Positions 37,754 to 44,742 of a DNA stretch of 44,742 nucleotides are shown piece after piece. The notes under the pieces are model-generated. The model saw nothing but the letters and a program-made list of their open reading frames with translations, ran no database searches and was not told the DNA's origin. The DNA comes from a virus. Each line of letters starts with the position of its first letter. The stretch's first letter is position 1. The stretch covers positions 1 to 44,742 of the IMG/VR virus record IMGVR_UViG_3300047195_000504. One strand, 5' to 3'. The position numbers were made by a program, and so were the translations under genes.

Positions 37754-38320
37754 ATGAAAATTCCACTCACTAAGGGACAAACGGCACTTATTGACGATGA
37801 AGATTATGATCGTCTTAAAACATCAAGATGGCACACCATCAGGGTTCATAATGCCCTCTACGCAATCAGTCAACCAGTAGTCAACCCACGAAAACGTACC
37901 AACATCTATATGCATACAGCTATCTTGGGAAGACCCGAAAAAGGCATGCAAATTGATCATATCGACGGAAACGGGTTGAATAATCAAAAATCGAATCTCC
38001 GGTTTGTAACCCCTCGCCAGAATAACCAGAACCGCCACCACGAAAAAAGGAGCAGATTTCCGGGCGTTCATAGATTAGATGGGAAATGGAGCTCAAAAAT
38101 CTGGGCAAATAATAAACGGATATACCTGGGGTTGTTTAACTCGGAAGAAGAAGCCTTTGCCACCTATTCTAATGCCCTAAAATCAATCGGTCAGAGCTTT
38201 TGTCAGGACAATCCTGGTTCAAACCCAGAGAAGCTCATTACCCTGTCAAAGACGGCAGGGAATATCGACATGCTATCGCACGTCCCCGGCAGCCGGGTCG
38301 AACCGGCAACCGGGAATTAA
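37754..38320 (+). CDS. HNH homing-type endonuclease with AP2 domain, second copy
   Basis: 188 residues from ATG 37754 (ATG 37751 is adjacent). The start M-K-I-P-L-T-K-G-Q-T-A-L-I-D-D, M-H-T-A-I-L, D-H-I-D-G-N-G-L-N-N-Q-K and the AP2 part (F-P-G-V-H ... L-G-L-F) mirror the gene at 20870. About 25 C-terminal residues are unrelated and lie over direct repeats CCGGCARCCGGG (38286-38297, 38303-38314). This extension may be host sequence caught at insertion. AT-rich compared with neighbours. Confidence 0.88.
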   Translation: MKIPLTKGQTALIDDEDYDRLKTSRWHTIRVHNALYAISQPVVNPRKRTNIYMHTAILGRPEKGMQIDHIDGNGLNNQKSNLRFVTPRQNNQNRHHEKRSRFPGVHRLDGKWSSKIWANNKRIYLGLFNSEEEAFATYSNALKSIGQSFCQDNPGSNPEKLITLSKTAGNIDMLSHVPGSRVEPATGN

Positions 38321-38332
38321 GAGGTGAAAGAA

Positions 38333-38527
38333 ATGGTCTGCCAGGAATGCACCGGGAACGATGGCACTTGTCCGGACTGTGATCGCCCGGCTCCATTATC
38401 CCAAGACCCGCACCCATACGAGCCACGGATTGATATCAGATATACCCCGGGGTTAAGGAGAGAAAGCATGACAGGAGAAAGGGTGGGGTTACGAGAAGGG
38501 AGCACGACAACAGGAGGTTTCCCGTGA
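38333..38527 (+). CDS. Small Cys-rich protein
   Basis: 64 residues from ATG 38333 with GAGGTG upstream. C-Q-E-C ... C-P-D-C at the start is a clear zinc knuckle. The rest is disordered and rich in Gly, Arg and Thr. Overlaps the next gene by 4 nt. Confidence 0.65.
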   Translation: MVCQECTGNDGTCPDCDRPAPLSQDPHPYEPRIDIRYTPGLRRESMTGERVGLREGSTTTGGFP

Positions 38528-38691
38528 AAACCACTGATCCGGTCGATGAATCCACACCCTGCGGGCACCGCCCCGAGGATATGCCCTGCGCAACGTGCCA
38601 GCAGTATGCGTGTCGGGTATTCCAGGATCGTCCCACACCGAGACGCCAAAAGAACAAGAAACCACCGGGGGATTGTGTCACCGCATATTGA
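38524..38691 (+). CDS. Small Cys-rich protein
   Basis: 55 residues from GTG 38524. C-G-H-R, C-A-T-C and C-R give a Cys/His zinc site; the C-terminus is basic (R-R-Q-K-N-K-K). Probably nucleic-acid binding. Unknown family. Confidence 0.65.
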   Translation: MKTTDPVDESTPCGHRPEDMPCATCQQYACRVFQDRPTPRRQKNKKPPGDCVTAY

Positions 38692-38698
38692 GGCTACC

Positions 38699-39034
38699 AT
38701 GCGCCCGTCAGAAGTCCACCACATTTCCCAGATCCGGCCGAAAATCGTCCGTATCATCGACGATGCACCTGAACGGTACCTGCATGATGAAAAGTGGGTC
38801 AACCTTGATGAGCCGGACAAACACTTCGGGATCCGGTGTCTGGAAGCTTCGCGGGGTCAGGACTGTATGGTAATCACCGCACAGAGGAGAGGAAACGAGA
38901 TCTGGTATGAACTCTTTTTCGATCCCCCCTTGGAGGTTGAGAACATCCTTGGCAGCAAGCAGAGTTTCCGGTTCCTGCATGTGAGTGCCGATTACGTTCA
39001 GGTGATCAACTCGGGGTTTCTGGAGGCACGATAA
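38699..39034 (+). CDS. Uncharacterised small protein
   Basis: 111 residues from ATG 38699. An alpha/beta sequence (I-S-Q-I-R-P-K-I-V-R-I-I-D-D, then I-W-Y-E-L-F-F-D and F-R-F-L-H-V-S-A). No known motif. Followed after one base by a micro-protein. Confidence 0.7.
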   Translation: MRPSEVHHISQIRPKIVRIIDDAPERYLHDEKWVNLDEPDKHFGIRCLEASRGQDCMVITAQRRGNEIWYELFFDPPLEVENILGSKQSFRFLHVSADYVQVINSGFLEAR

Positions 39035-39178
39035 ATGAACATTCTTCCCATTCCCGGCAATCTCAACCACGACCCGGTGCGCCGCCGGGCAATCCTGCAA
39101 AAAAGAGTTGCACACATCACTGAAGAGATCGAGATCCTTCAGGATAGGAAGGTACTCATCGAGCAGGAGATTGAATGA
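39035..39178 (+). CDS. Coiled-coil micro-protein
   Basis: 47 residues from ATG 39035, starting one base after the preceding stop. Leu/Ile heptads from residue 20 (I-T-E-E-I-E-I-L-Q-D-R-K-V-L-I-E-Q) make a dimerising helix. Overlaps the phosphoesterase start by 4 nt. Confidence 0.68.
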   Translation: MNILPIPGNLNHDPVRRRAILQKRVAHITEEIEILQDRKVLIEQEIE

Positions 39179-40137
39179 ACCCAGCTCGTGAGAACCTTAT
39201 AAAACGTTCTGAATCTCGCCCGGAACGGATGAAACGGAATCAGGAGCAGGGGGATAAGTACCAGCATGATCACCCCCAATGGGCACGCGACCGGATGCGT
39301 AAACTCCGAACAGAACATGGCAGGAATGACGGTCTTTATGCCAAAATGATAGACGACGCACTCGAACCGATTATCTTTGAGTCCGATAATGTCGCCCTCA
39401 CCTCGGATTTTCACGTCCCGTTTACGGATGAAACCCTGATAAAGATCCTGTTCCTTGCCGCAGAGGAGCACGGCACGAGAGATCTTATCATTGCGGGAGA
39501 CTTTTTTGACTGTGATAACTGGAGCCAGTTCATCAAAATGACTGAATCAAATGTGAACATGAAGATGACCTGGCACGGCGAGAAGGAAGAGGCAAGGAAG
39601 GAACTGCGCCGACTCCTGTATCATTTTGATCGTATCTTCTTCTGTCGGGGGAACCACGAGAAACGGTGGATCAATCTCAATATGGGACGAGAAGGCATGC
39701 ACGATATCTTCTCGGGTATCAAACCCGGAAACATCTCCGAGGATAAGTACCAAGAACGGGTAAAAGTCACCCTTGACGATCACATTCACCTCATCCAACG
39801 CGGGCAACTCTGGAAGGTCTGTCACCCGAAGAACTTCCGTATCACGCCGCTTTCAGTAGCCCGGGACCTCGCGGCGAAACATCTCTGTAACATGTACATC
39901 GGGCACGGGCACATGTTCAATCAGGGTATGGATCGATCCGGGAGGTTCGTATGTCTGGACGGCGGCGGACTCTTTGACCCCAACGCGCTCGAATACCTCC
40001 GGGATACCAGTTGCCACCCCATGGTCAGGAATGGATTCTATATCCTCAAAGAAAGGGAGCTGCATGTTTATGAAGGGCATGGACTGGAACAACCAACCTC
40101 GCTCGATTTACTGGCGGGGAAATTAAAGGCACGGTGA
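39175..40137 (+). CDS. Calcineurin-like metallophosphoesterase
   Basis: 320 residues from ATG 39175. The metal motifs appear in order: S-D-F-H-V-P-F, G-D-F-F-D, R-G-N-H-E-K-R, C-H-P and a final G-H-G-H-M-F. These bind two metal ions in the phosphodiesterase fold (Mre11, YfcE, LpxH type). The first 70 residues are basic and may hold nucleic acid. Substrate unknown; DNA end processing before packaging is a reasonable idea because TerS and TerL follow. Confidence 0.86.
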   Translation: MNPARENLIKRSESRPERMKRNQEQGDKYQHDHPQWARDRMRKLRTEHGRNDGLYAKMIDDALEPIIFESDNVALTSDFHVPFTDETLIKILFLAAEEHGTRDLIIAGDFFDCDNWSQFIKMTESNVNMKMTWHGEKEEARKELRRLLYHFDRIFFCRGNHEKRWINLNMGREGMHDIFSGIKPGNISEDKYQERVKVTLDDHIHLIQRGQLWKVCHPKNFRITPLSVARDLAAKHLCNMYIGHGHMFNQGMDRSGRFVCLDGGGLFDPNALEYLRDTSCHPMVRNGFYILKERELHVYEGHGLEQPTSLDLLAGKLKAR

Positions 40138-40140
40138 AAG

Positions 40141-40407
40141 ATGATTGAAAGCATTGGGATCATCCTTACGGTACTGGGTTCAGCACTTGGTCTGATCGGC
40201 GCATGGGGAACGTCAAGCAAGGACCAGCGCGTCCGGCATCTCGGGTTCGCCTGCTGGGTTGTGAACTCTCCTCTGATCGTGATCTCACTTGCTGGAATAG
40301 CGAGCGGAGTCTGGGCTGGACTGAATGCATGGTGCTTTGTACCCTTGAACCTCTGCTACTGGTATACGGCCATGAGAGGGTACCGGAACACTACGGAGGC
40401 GCGATGA
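40141..40407 (+). CDS. Small membrane protein with three helices
   Basis: 88 residues. Helices at about 4-22, 33-55 and 60-78. No signal peptide. Possibly a membrane effector or antiholin; it lies away from the lysis pair. A 9-codon ORF (40404-40433) overlaps its end and is not counted as a gene. Confidence 0.7.
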   Translation: MIESIGIILTVLGSALGLIGAWGTSSKDQRVRHLGFACWVVNSPLIVISLAGIASGVWAGLNAWCFVPLNLCYWYTAMRGYRNTTEAR

Positions 40408-40422
40408 AGAGGCTGCGGGATA

Positions 40423-40872
40423 ATGTCCCGTGATGAAAATAACATGAAACGCCCCGTAACCAACCCGGACATCGATATTAGGGTTTCCCTGAGCATGAAG
40501 CACCTCGCCCGATGGGATATCCATGATGGCAGGTACCGGATCACGGTTAACCTGGTCCCACATTGGGAGAATGCAGTTAAAATCGTCGACCAGTATCGCG
40601 GATATTCAATCATTGGGAAGTTTCGTGAACCCGGTGACTGCCCGGAGAAATGGCCGGCATATGATATGTATATTGACTCGTTTATAGACCAGTCCAACGA
40701 GTCTCTCCTAACTGAGCTGGTCTGCATCGAACGGCGCCGGCAGGGCCTCCGCATGAAGCATAAGCGATGCGAACCGTGCTGCGTCGCCCGGGTCATAGCG
40801 TTCATGACAGATCACGCCTCCCTGTGCACCCGGTATACGAGGTTCCCGCAAAAGGTAGGTGCTACCGCATGA
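40423..40872 (+). CDS. Uncharacterised protein before terminase
   Basis: 149 residues from ATG 40423. A beta-rich N-terminal half (D-I-D-I-R-V-S-L-S, R-Y-R-I-T-V-N-L-V-P) and a basic C-terminal half with C-E-P-C-C near position 120. Overlaps the small terminase start by 4 nt. Unknown function. Confidence 0.68.
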   Translation: MSRDENNMKRPVTNPDIDIRVSLSMKHLARWDIHDGRYRITVNLVPHWENAVKIVDQYRGYSIIGKFREPGDCPEKWPAYDMYIDSFIDQSNESLLTELVCIERRRQGLRMKHKRCEPCCVARVIAFMTDHASLCTRYTRFPQKVGATA

Positions 40873-41411
40873 CGGCTGCAAAGAAGAAAAGAGCCGGGAA
40901 TAAAGCTCCGAAAGGAAAGCCTCCGAAAAGGGTAGGCCGGCCCTCGCGGTATAACGCCGAATACCACCCGAAGATAGCCCGACTCCTTGCGCAGCTCGGG
41001 AAGGTTGATAAAGAGATTTCCAAAGAGATCGGCATCTCTGAAGTCACGCTCAATGCATGGAAAAAGGAGCATCCTGAATTTCTTAAGTCCTTAAAAAAAG
41101 GCAAGGAAGAGATTGACCAGCAGGTGGAGAACACGCTCCTCCGTAGGGCGCTTGGGTACTCCTTTACAGAGACGAAACAATACCGCAAGCCGCTGTTTGC
41201 ATCCAATGGCGATCCGGTGATCGGCCCCGATGGAAAACAGGTCAAGGCATCGATCCGGGAAGAGGTTACCGAGAAGTCGCTTGTGCCAGACGTAACTGCG
41301 CAGATATTCTGGTTGAAGAACCGGAGGCCCGGCCGCTGGCGAGACAAGCACGATGTCGAACAGACCGGCAATATGACTCTTCAGTTTGACAAGGAGGACG
41401 CGAACTTATGA
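40869..41411 (+). CDS. Terminase small subunit
   Basis: 180 residues from ATG 40869. A Lys-rich start is followed by a helix-turn-helix (I-S-K-E-I-G-I-S-E-V-T-L-N-A-W-K-K-E-H-P), typical of TerS DNA binding. A coiled-coil section and a C-terminal part with V-T-A-Q-I-F-W-L-K-N-R-R-P-G-R-W form the oligomer and TerL contact region. It recognises the pac or cos site and starts packaging. It overlaps TerL by 4 nt. Confidence 0.87.
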   Translation: MTAAKKKRAGNKAPKGKPPKRVGRPSRYNAEYHPKIARLLAQLGKVDKEISKEIGISEVTLNAWKKEHPEFLKSLKKGKEEIDQQVENTLLRRALGYSFTETKQYRKPLFASNGDPVIGPDGKQVKASIREEVTEKSLVPDVTAQIFWLKNRRPGRWRDKHDVEQTGNMTLQFDKEDANL

Positions 41412-42754
41412 CGGCAGCCGCAGCCATGCCGGTCCAGTACCAGCAGCAGCCGGCGTTCCGGATGACCGCAGATCAAAAACGCCTCCGGGCACTTGCTGCG
41501 GCATCCTATAGCCGCATCCTGGCACACGGTGGCAGCCGAAGCGGAAAGACATTCGAGATCTGCAGGGAGCTTGTGATCCGGGCCCTCAAATCCCCAGGCA
41601 GCCGGCATCTTATCACCCGGTTCCACTTCCGGGATGCAAAGATCGCAATCTTCATGGACACTCTGCCGAAGGTTTTGGCACTTTGTTTTCCTGAGTTGAA
41701 AGGTCGGGTACGCTTCGATCGCACAGACTTCTTCGTCCGGTTCCCTAATGGAAGTGAAATCTGGATTGGCGGTCTTGACGACAAAGAACGCACCGAGAAG
41801 ATCCTCGGCCTTGAGTACGCGACCATCTACTTCTGCGAGATCAGCCAGATCAGCTTCCACGCAATCGAGACGGCCCTCACCCGCCTCGCGCAGAAATGCC
41901 CGGGTCTTAGGAACAAAGCATATTTCGATTGCAATCCCCCGACGAAACGCCACTGGGCATATTTATACTTCTTCCTGCATATCAACCCAGCAACGAAAGT
42001 CAAGCACCCATTCCCCGGCCTCTTTACAGATCTACAGATGAACCCAGAAGGTAACAGGGAGAATCTGCCAGATGGGTATATCGAGCAGGAGCTCGGGGGG
42101 CTGTCTGAGAGAAAACGGCGCCGGTTCAGAGATGGGGAATGGCTCGACGATGTGGAAGGCGCCCTATGGAAACGGGTATGGATCAATGCCAACCGTGTCC
42201 AGAAAGAACCCGAGATGCTCCGGATCGTTGTTGCTGTCGACCCGGCTGTGACCTCCGGGGAAGGCAGCAATGCAACTGGCATCACCATCCAGGGCATGGA
42301 TACTCGCCGCCCACTCCCGCATTTCTATGTGCTCGCTGACAGGACAATCGAGCATGCAACCCCGCTGGAATGGGGGCAGGCCGCCATCAATGCATTCCAT
42401 GAATTCAACGCGGATCTCATCGTCGGAGAGGTCAACAATGGGGGGGAGCTCGTCAAGCGCAACATCAATGCGATCGAGCCGAACGTGCCGTTCAAGATGG
42501 TGCATGCGTCAAGGGGAAAGATCAAGCGTGCCGAGCCGATCGCCAACCTTTACGAGCAGGGCCGGGTGCACCATGTCGACGAATTCCCCGAGCTTGAGGA
42601 TGAGCAGTGCAGCTATACGCCCCAGATGGAAGAAGTAGGTGCGAACAGCCCGAACCACATGGATGCCTGCGTCTGGGGGCTGACAGAACTGTCAGGGAAC
42701 ACCGGCGGCCACATCCGGGCAACCGGGCGAAAGATGGAGAAGGCAAGAAAATGA
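41408..42754 (+). CDS. Terminase large subunit
   Basis: 448 residues from ATG 41408. Walker A is G-G-S-R-S-G-K-T at residues 41-48. The Walker B region follows in T-I-Y-F-C-E-I-S-Q, then the coupling motif near residues 170-185. The nuclease domain begins with V-A-V-D278-P and continues through D-L-I-V-G-E-V-N-N and a late D-A-C-V-W-G. It is the ATP-driven DNA packaging motor with headful or cos cleavage activity. The next gene overlaps as ATGA. Confidence 0.95.
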   Translation: MTAAAAMPVQYQQQPAFRMTADQKRLRALAAASYSRILAHGGSRSGKTFEICRELVIRALKSPGSRHLITRFHFRDAKIAIFMDTLPKVLALCFPELKGRVRFDRTDFFVRFPNGSEIWIGGLDDKERTEKILGLEYATIYFCEISQISFHAIETALTRLAQKCPGLRNKAYFDCNPPTKRHWAYLYFFLHINPATKVKHPFPGLFTDLQMNPEGNRENLPDGYIEQELGGLSERKRRRFRDGEWLDDVEGALWKRVWINANRVQKEPEMLRIVVAVDPAVTSGEGSNATGITIQGMDTRRPLPHFYVLADRTIEHATPLEWGQAAINAFHEFNADLIVGEVNNGGELVKRNINAIEPNVPFKMVHASRGKIKRAEPIANLYEQGRVHHVDEFPELEDEQCSYTPQMEEVGANSPNHMDACVWGLTELSGNTGGHIRATGRKMEKARK

Positions 42755-42921
42755 GCAAATTACCAAAAATAAAGGAGGCTATTGAGAAATCGGAGGGTAT
42801 ATCCTCCCGCCTCTCAAGTTCACCCTCTCGCAATGACAGTGACAAATCCGAGCGGTGCATAGCCTGCGAAATTGATGATATCATCGAGAATTTGCGAAAT
42901 TACGTATGGGAGGAGGCATGA
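42751..42921 (+). CDS. Small protein between terminase and portal
   Basis: 56 residues from ATG 42751 (ATGA overlap with TerL; overlap of 4 nt with the portal). Lys/Glu-rich start, Ser-rich centre and R-C-I-A-C-E near the end. Possibly a regulatory or linker micro-protein. Unknown family. Confidence 0.68.
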   Translation: MSKLPKIKEAIEKSEGISSRLSSSPSRNDSDKSERCIACEIDDIIENLRNYVWEEA

Positions 42922-44279
42922 AAATCACAGTGTTTGGCAGGACGTTGAGCCTGCTGGAAGGCCCCACCGACAATGTAACGACACGGGCCAAGGCATGGAA
43001 CATGAGGGTGATCCCCGATCTCATGCAGGATCCGACCCGCACGTTTCAGCGATTGCGCGGGTTTAGGAACATCTATCTACAGGGCGGATATATCGCTGAA
43101 GCGATCGACATGTTCCCGATCTTCGCGCTTGGGGGCGGCTTCGACCTTGTGATCGACGAGAAGATTGCTAAACGGGTCAGAACCGATGGCACCACTGAGA
43201 AACAAGAAGTCAAGGAATTCCTTGACCGGATCAACTTCTTTGATATCCAGTGGCAACTCTCGGTCGATGCCGAAACCGTCCGGGATGGGGTAGCGGAGAT
43301 CGTGTATGGGAGGGGACAGAAAGATGACATCCCTATCAATGTAATCCCGCGCCCGGCAGAATCGTTCGACTTCGTCACGGACGTTCAGGGTAGGCTCCTC
43401 TCTTATAGCCAGGTCCGGGATAACCAAGGCAGCACGATTACAACCGTCTCGCTGCCCCCCGCCTCGGTCCTGCATTACCAGTTCCTGAGCCGCCCAGATT
43501 CCCCGTACGGAATCTCCTTGGTCGAGCGCACAATCCATGATATCAACCGTGATACCAAGGTTGCCGAGGCGGTCGCCGCCGGGATGATCCTGCACGGCAC
43601 ACCGAAGTTCGTCACGACCGTCAACGCGCACCGGCTTGATGCCTCCCCCCTGACTGATACCGAATGGGATGAATTTGAGGACAGTCAGGAAGACTTCAAC
43701 GCGAAGGATAACTTCCTTTATGAGGGCGATGTCGACATGAAAGTGATCGACACGACCGGCGTCCCGAATGTCCAGCAGTACTCCGACGTGACGCTCTTCC
43801 GGGTCTGTGCCGGCACGGGGGTCCCTGCCGAATTGCTGGGGCTCCGGCAGGGCACCACCGACGCCACAGCCGTCAGCCGGATTGGGGCGTTCCTGAAGAA
43901 GATCAAGATTGTCCAGCGGGACATCGAGAGCCTGTGGAACCTGAACATCATCGACAAGATTACGGGCAAACCCGGGCTTGTCAAACTGAAACTCACCGAT
44001 GCCAGCCCGGAGGACTTCGTACAGATCGCGGGAGCCATTGCAGCACTTCGCAGCGGGCCGAACCCGGAGGCAGTGGCACCGAAGGAATGGGCCCGGCAGC
44101 GGCTGAATATCCTGACGAATGAAGGGCTGGGGATCCCGGACGAGGAACCGCCGAAACAGCGACCTCCGGATCAGATCGACCTGCAGGACTCTGGTGGCAG
44201 CAACGATCCGGAACAGGATGCGCTCGCAAAGCTCACGCAGGCCGCCCATGCGTTATCCGAGGCGATAAGGGAGGTTTAG
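42918..44279 (+). CDS. Portal protein
   Basis: 453 residues from ATG 42918, preferred over ATG 42906 because GGAGGAGG lies directly before it. The sequence shows the portal pattern: F-R-N-I-Y-L-Q-G-G-Y-I-A-E-A-I-D near the start, the wing region, V-L-H-Y-Q-F-L-S, the stem/clip P-Y-G-I-S-L-V-E and a late G-V-P-A-E-L-L-G-L-R-Q-G-T-T-D-A-T. It forms the dodecameric DNA gate. The C-terminus is disordered (Pro/Gln-rich). The minor head gene follows. Confidence 0.93.
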   Translation: MKITVFGRTLSLLEGPTDNVTTRAKAWNMRVIPDLMQDPTRTFQRLRGFRNIYLQGGYIAEAIDMFPIFALGGGFDLVIDEKIAKRVRTDGTTEKQEVKEFLDRINFFDIQWQLSVDAETVRDGVAEIVYGRGQKDDIPINVIPRPAESFDFVTDVQGRLLSYSQVRDNQGSTITTVSLPPASVLHYQFLSRPDSPYGISLVERTIHDINRDTKVAEAVAAGMILHGTPKFVTTVNAHRLDASPLTDTEWDEFEDSQEDFNAKDNFLYEGDVDMKVIDTTGVPNVQQYSDVTLFRVCAGTGVPAELLGLRQGTTDATAVSRIGAFLKKIKIVQRDIESLWNLNIIDKITGKPGLVKLKLTDASPEDFVQIAGAIAALRSGPNPEAVAPKEWARQRLNILTNEGLGIPDEEPPKQRPPDQIDLQDSGGSNDPEQDALAKLTQAAHALSEAIREV

Positions 44280-44280
44280 C

Positions 44281-44742
44281 ACGGCACTCCATCCCGTCCT
44301 CTCCCGCGCCATCGCACGGTTCACCCGCGCCGCCATCGGCCTGAAGAAGACCCGGGAGAAGGACAGCATCGCCCGCGCCCACCAGCCGGCGCTTGAAGCG
44401 TTCTTCCGCAAACAGTACGGTCTCGTGATGTTCCGCATGATGTTCATGCAGGAGTATTTCCCACTGGTGCAGCAGGCCGAGCCGGCGGCCCGCGTGATGG
44501 AGGTCAAGCAGCCGCCGAACCCCGAGGCCCTGAAACGATGGGGGGCGATCTGGCAGGATGTCGAGCAGAAGACCACGGACGAGCTCCAGCAGATTGTGAA
44601 GGGAATCGAAGGCGACGCCTTGGTCAAAGGCGCGGCACAGCTCCAGCAGCAGCTGGGATTGTTTGATCCGAAAACCACGTTCACCCTTTCGAACCCCCGG
44701 GCGGTTGCGTGGATGCGGAAGAACGGCGGCTCTGTCGATTAT
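44281..44742 (+). CDS. Minor head protein, SPP1 gp7 / Mu gpF family (N-terminal part)
   Basis: First part of the gene that continues at base 1 (copy in the overlap: 44616-44742). The frame is open after the in-frame stop at 44266-44268. AGGGAGGT at 44268-44275 is a strong ribosome binding site, and the codon at the right distance is ACG 44281, one transition from ATG. The next in-frame ATG (44428) would remove about 49 conserved-looking residues. The start may be ACG or a population variant. Together with 1-526 the product has about 286 residues. Confidence 0.8.
44616..44742. repeat. Terminal direct repeat, right copy
   Basis: Identical to bases 1-127; see left copy. The overlap makes the circular length 44,742 - 127 = 44,615 bp. 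Confidence 0.97.

Noticed and set aside
38213-38229. T-arm-like sequence TGGTTCAAACCCA suggesting a tRNA or att site
   Set aside because: No acceptor, D or anticodon arms around it, and it lies within the HNH-AP2 coding frame; likely chance.
40404-40433. Nine-codon frame with ATG between membrane protein and next gene
   Set aside because: Too short to support as a gene; could only serve translational coupling.
43077-44249. 390-codon open frame on the minus strand opposite the portal gene
   Set aside because: It lies fully antisense to a recognisable portal protein, has no ribosome binding site and has the Asp/Arg/Val-rich composition of reversed GC-rich coding sequence.

Overview
The window is one complete circular (or circularly permuted) genome of a tailed archaeal virus, opened inside a head gene. 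Bases 1-127 recur exactly at 44616-44742, so the unique genome is about 44,615 bp, and the minor-head gene cut by the ends closes in frame when they are joined. An archaeal host is supported by a PCNA-type sliding clamp, by TATA boxes 25-30 bp upstream of starts that would give leaderless mRNAs, and by secreted PKD, PEGA and Thr/Pro-rich S-layer-like domains. These features point to a methanogen of the Methanomicrobiales type; that is inference, not proof. The virion genes describe a siphovirus-like Caudoviricetes particle: HK97-type capsid, tail tube, tape measure, no sheath.

Layout on the circle. (1) 40869-44742 and 1-17717, plus strand: small and large terminase, portal, minor head protein (across the junction), small accessory proteins with a methyltransferase, a gene-free stretch with a candidate structured RNA and the head promoter, protease-scaffold, decoration protein, major capsid protein, connectors, tail tube, tail assembly chaperones with a canonical A AAA AAC frameshift site, tape measure, distal tail protein, repeat-rich and PKD tail proteins, and a tail-associated hub protein. 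(2) 17719-20749: lysogeny module. A tyrosine integrase on the plus strand is flanked by two minus-strand exported proteins (an S-layer-like protein and a lipoprotein). Next is a divergent pair of small ribbon-helix-helix regulators sharing an operator motif. (3) 20746-35711, plus strand: tightly packed early/accessory genes, often with ATGA overlaps. They include many small Cys-rich proteins, an HNH-AP2 endonuclease, an HD phosphohydrolase, an ASCH-like protein, a two-SANT protein, an antirepressor, a 40-cysteine protein with a PIP-like box, the PCNA homologue and an SplB-like radical SAM protein. (4) 35789-37612: probable lysis pair, a papain-like protease with a PEGA domain and a multi-pass membrane protein, with its own promoter. 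(5) 37626-40872: structured intergenic region, a second HNH-AP2 gene, small proteins and a metallophosphoesterase, leading back to the terminase.

How it works together: the virus can integrate, changes the lysogen surface through exported proteins, and seems to use the host polymerase through its own clamp, since I see no polymerase, helicase or primase. For lysis it probably uses a protease suited to a proteinaceous envelope. The least described parts are the PCNA/Cys-rich PIP-box pair, the protease lysis module, the archaeal-virus -1 frameshift, the ribbon-helix-helix switch and the candidate RNA at about 2792-2990.
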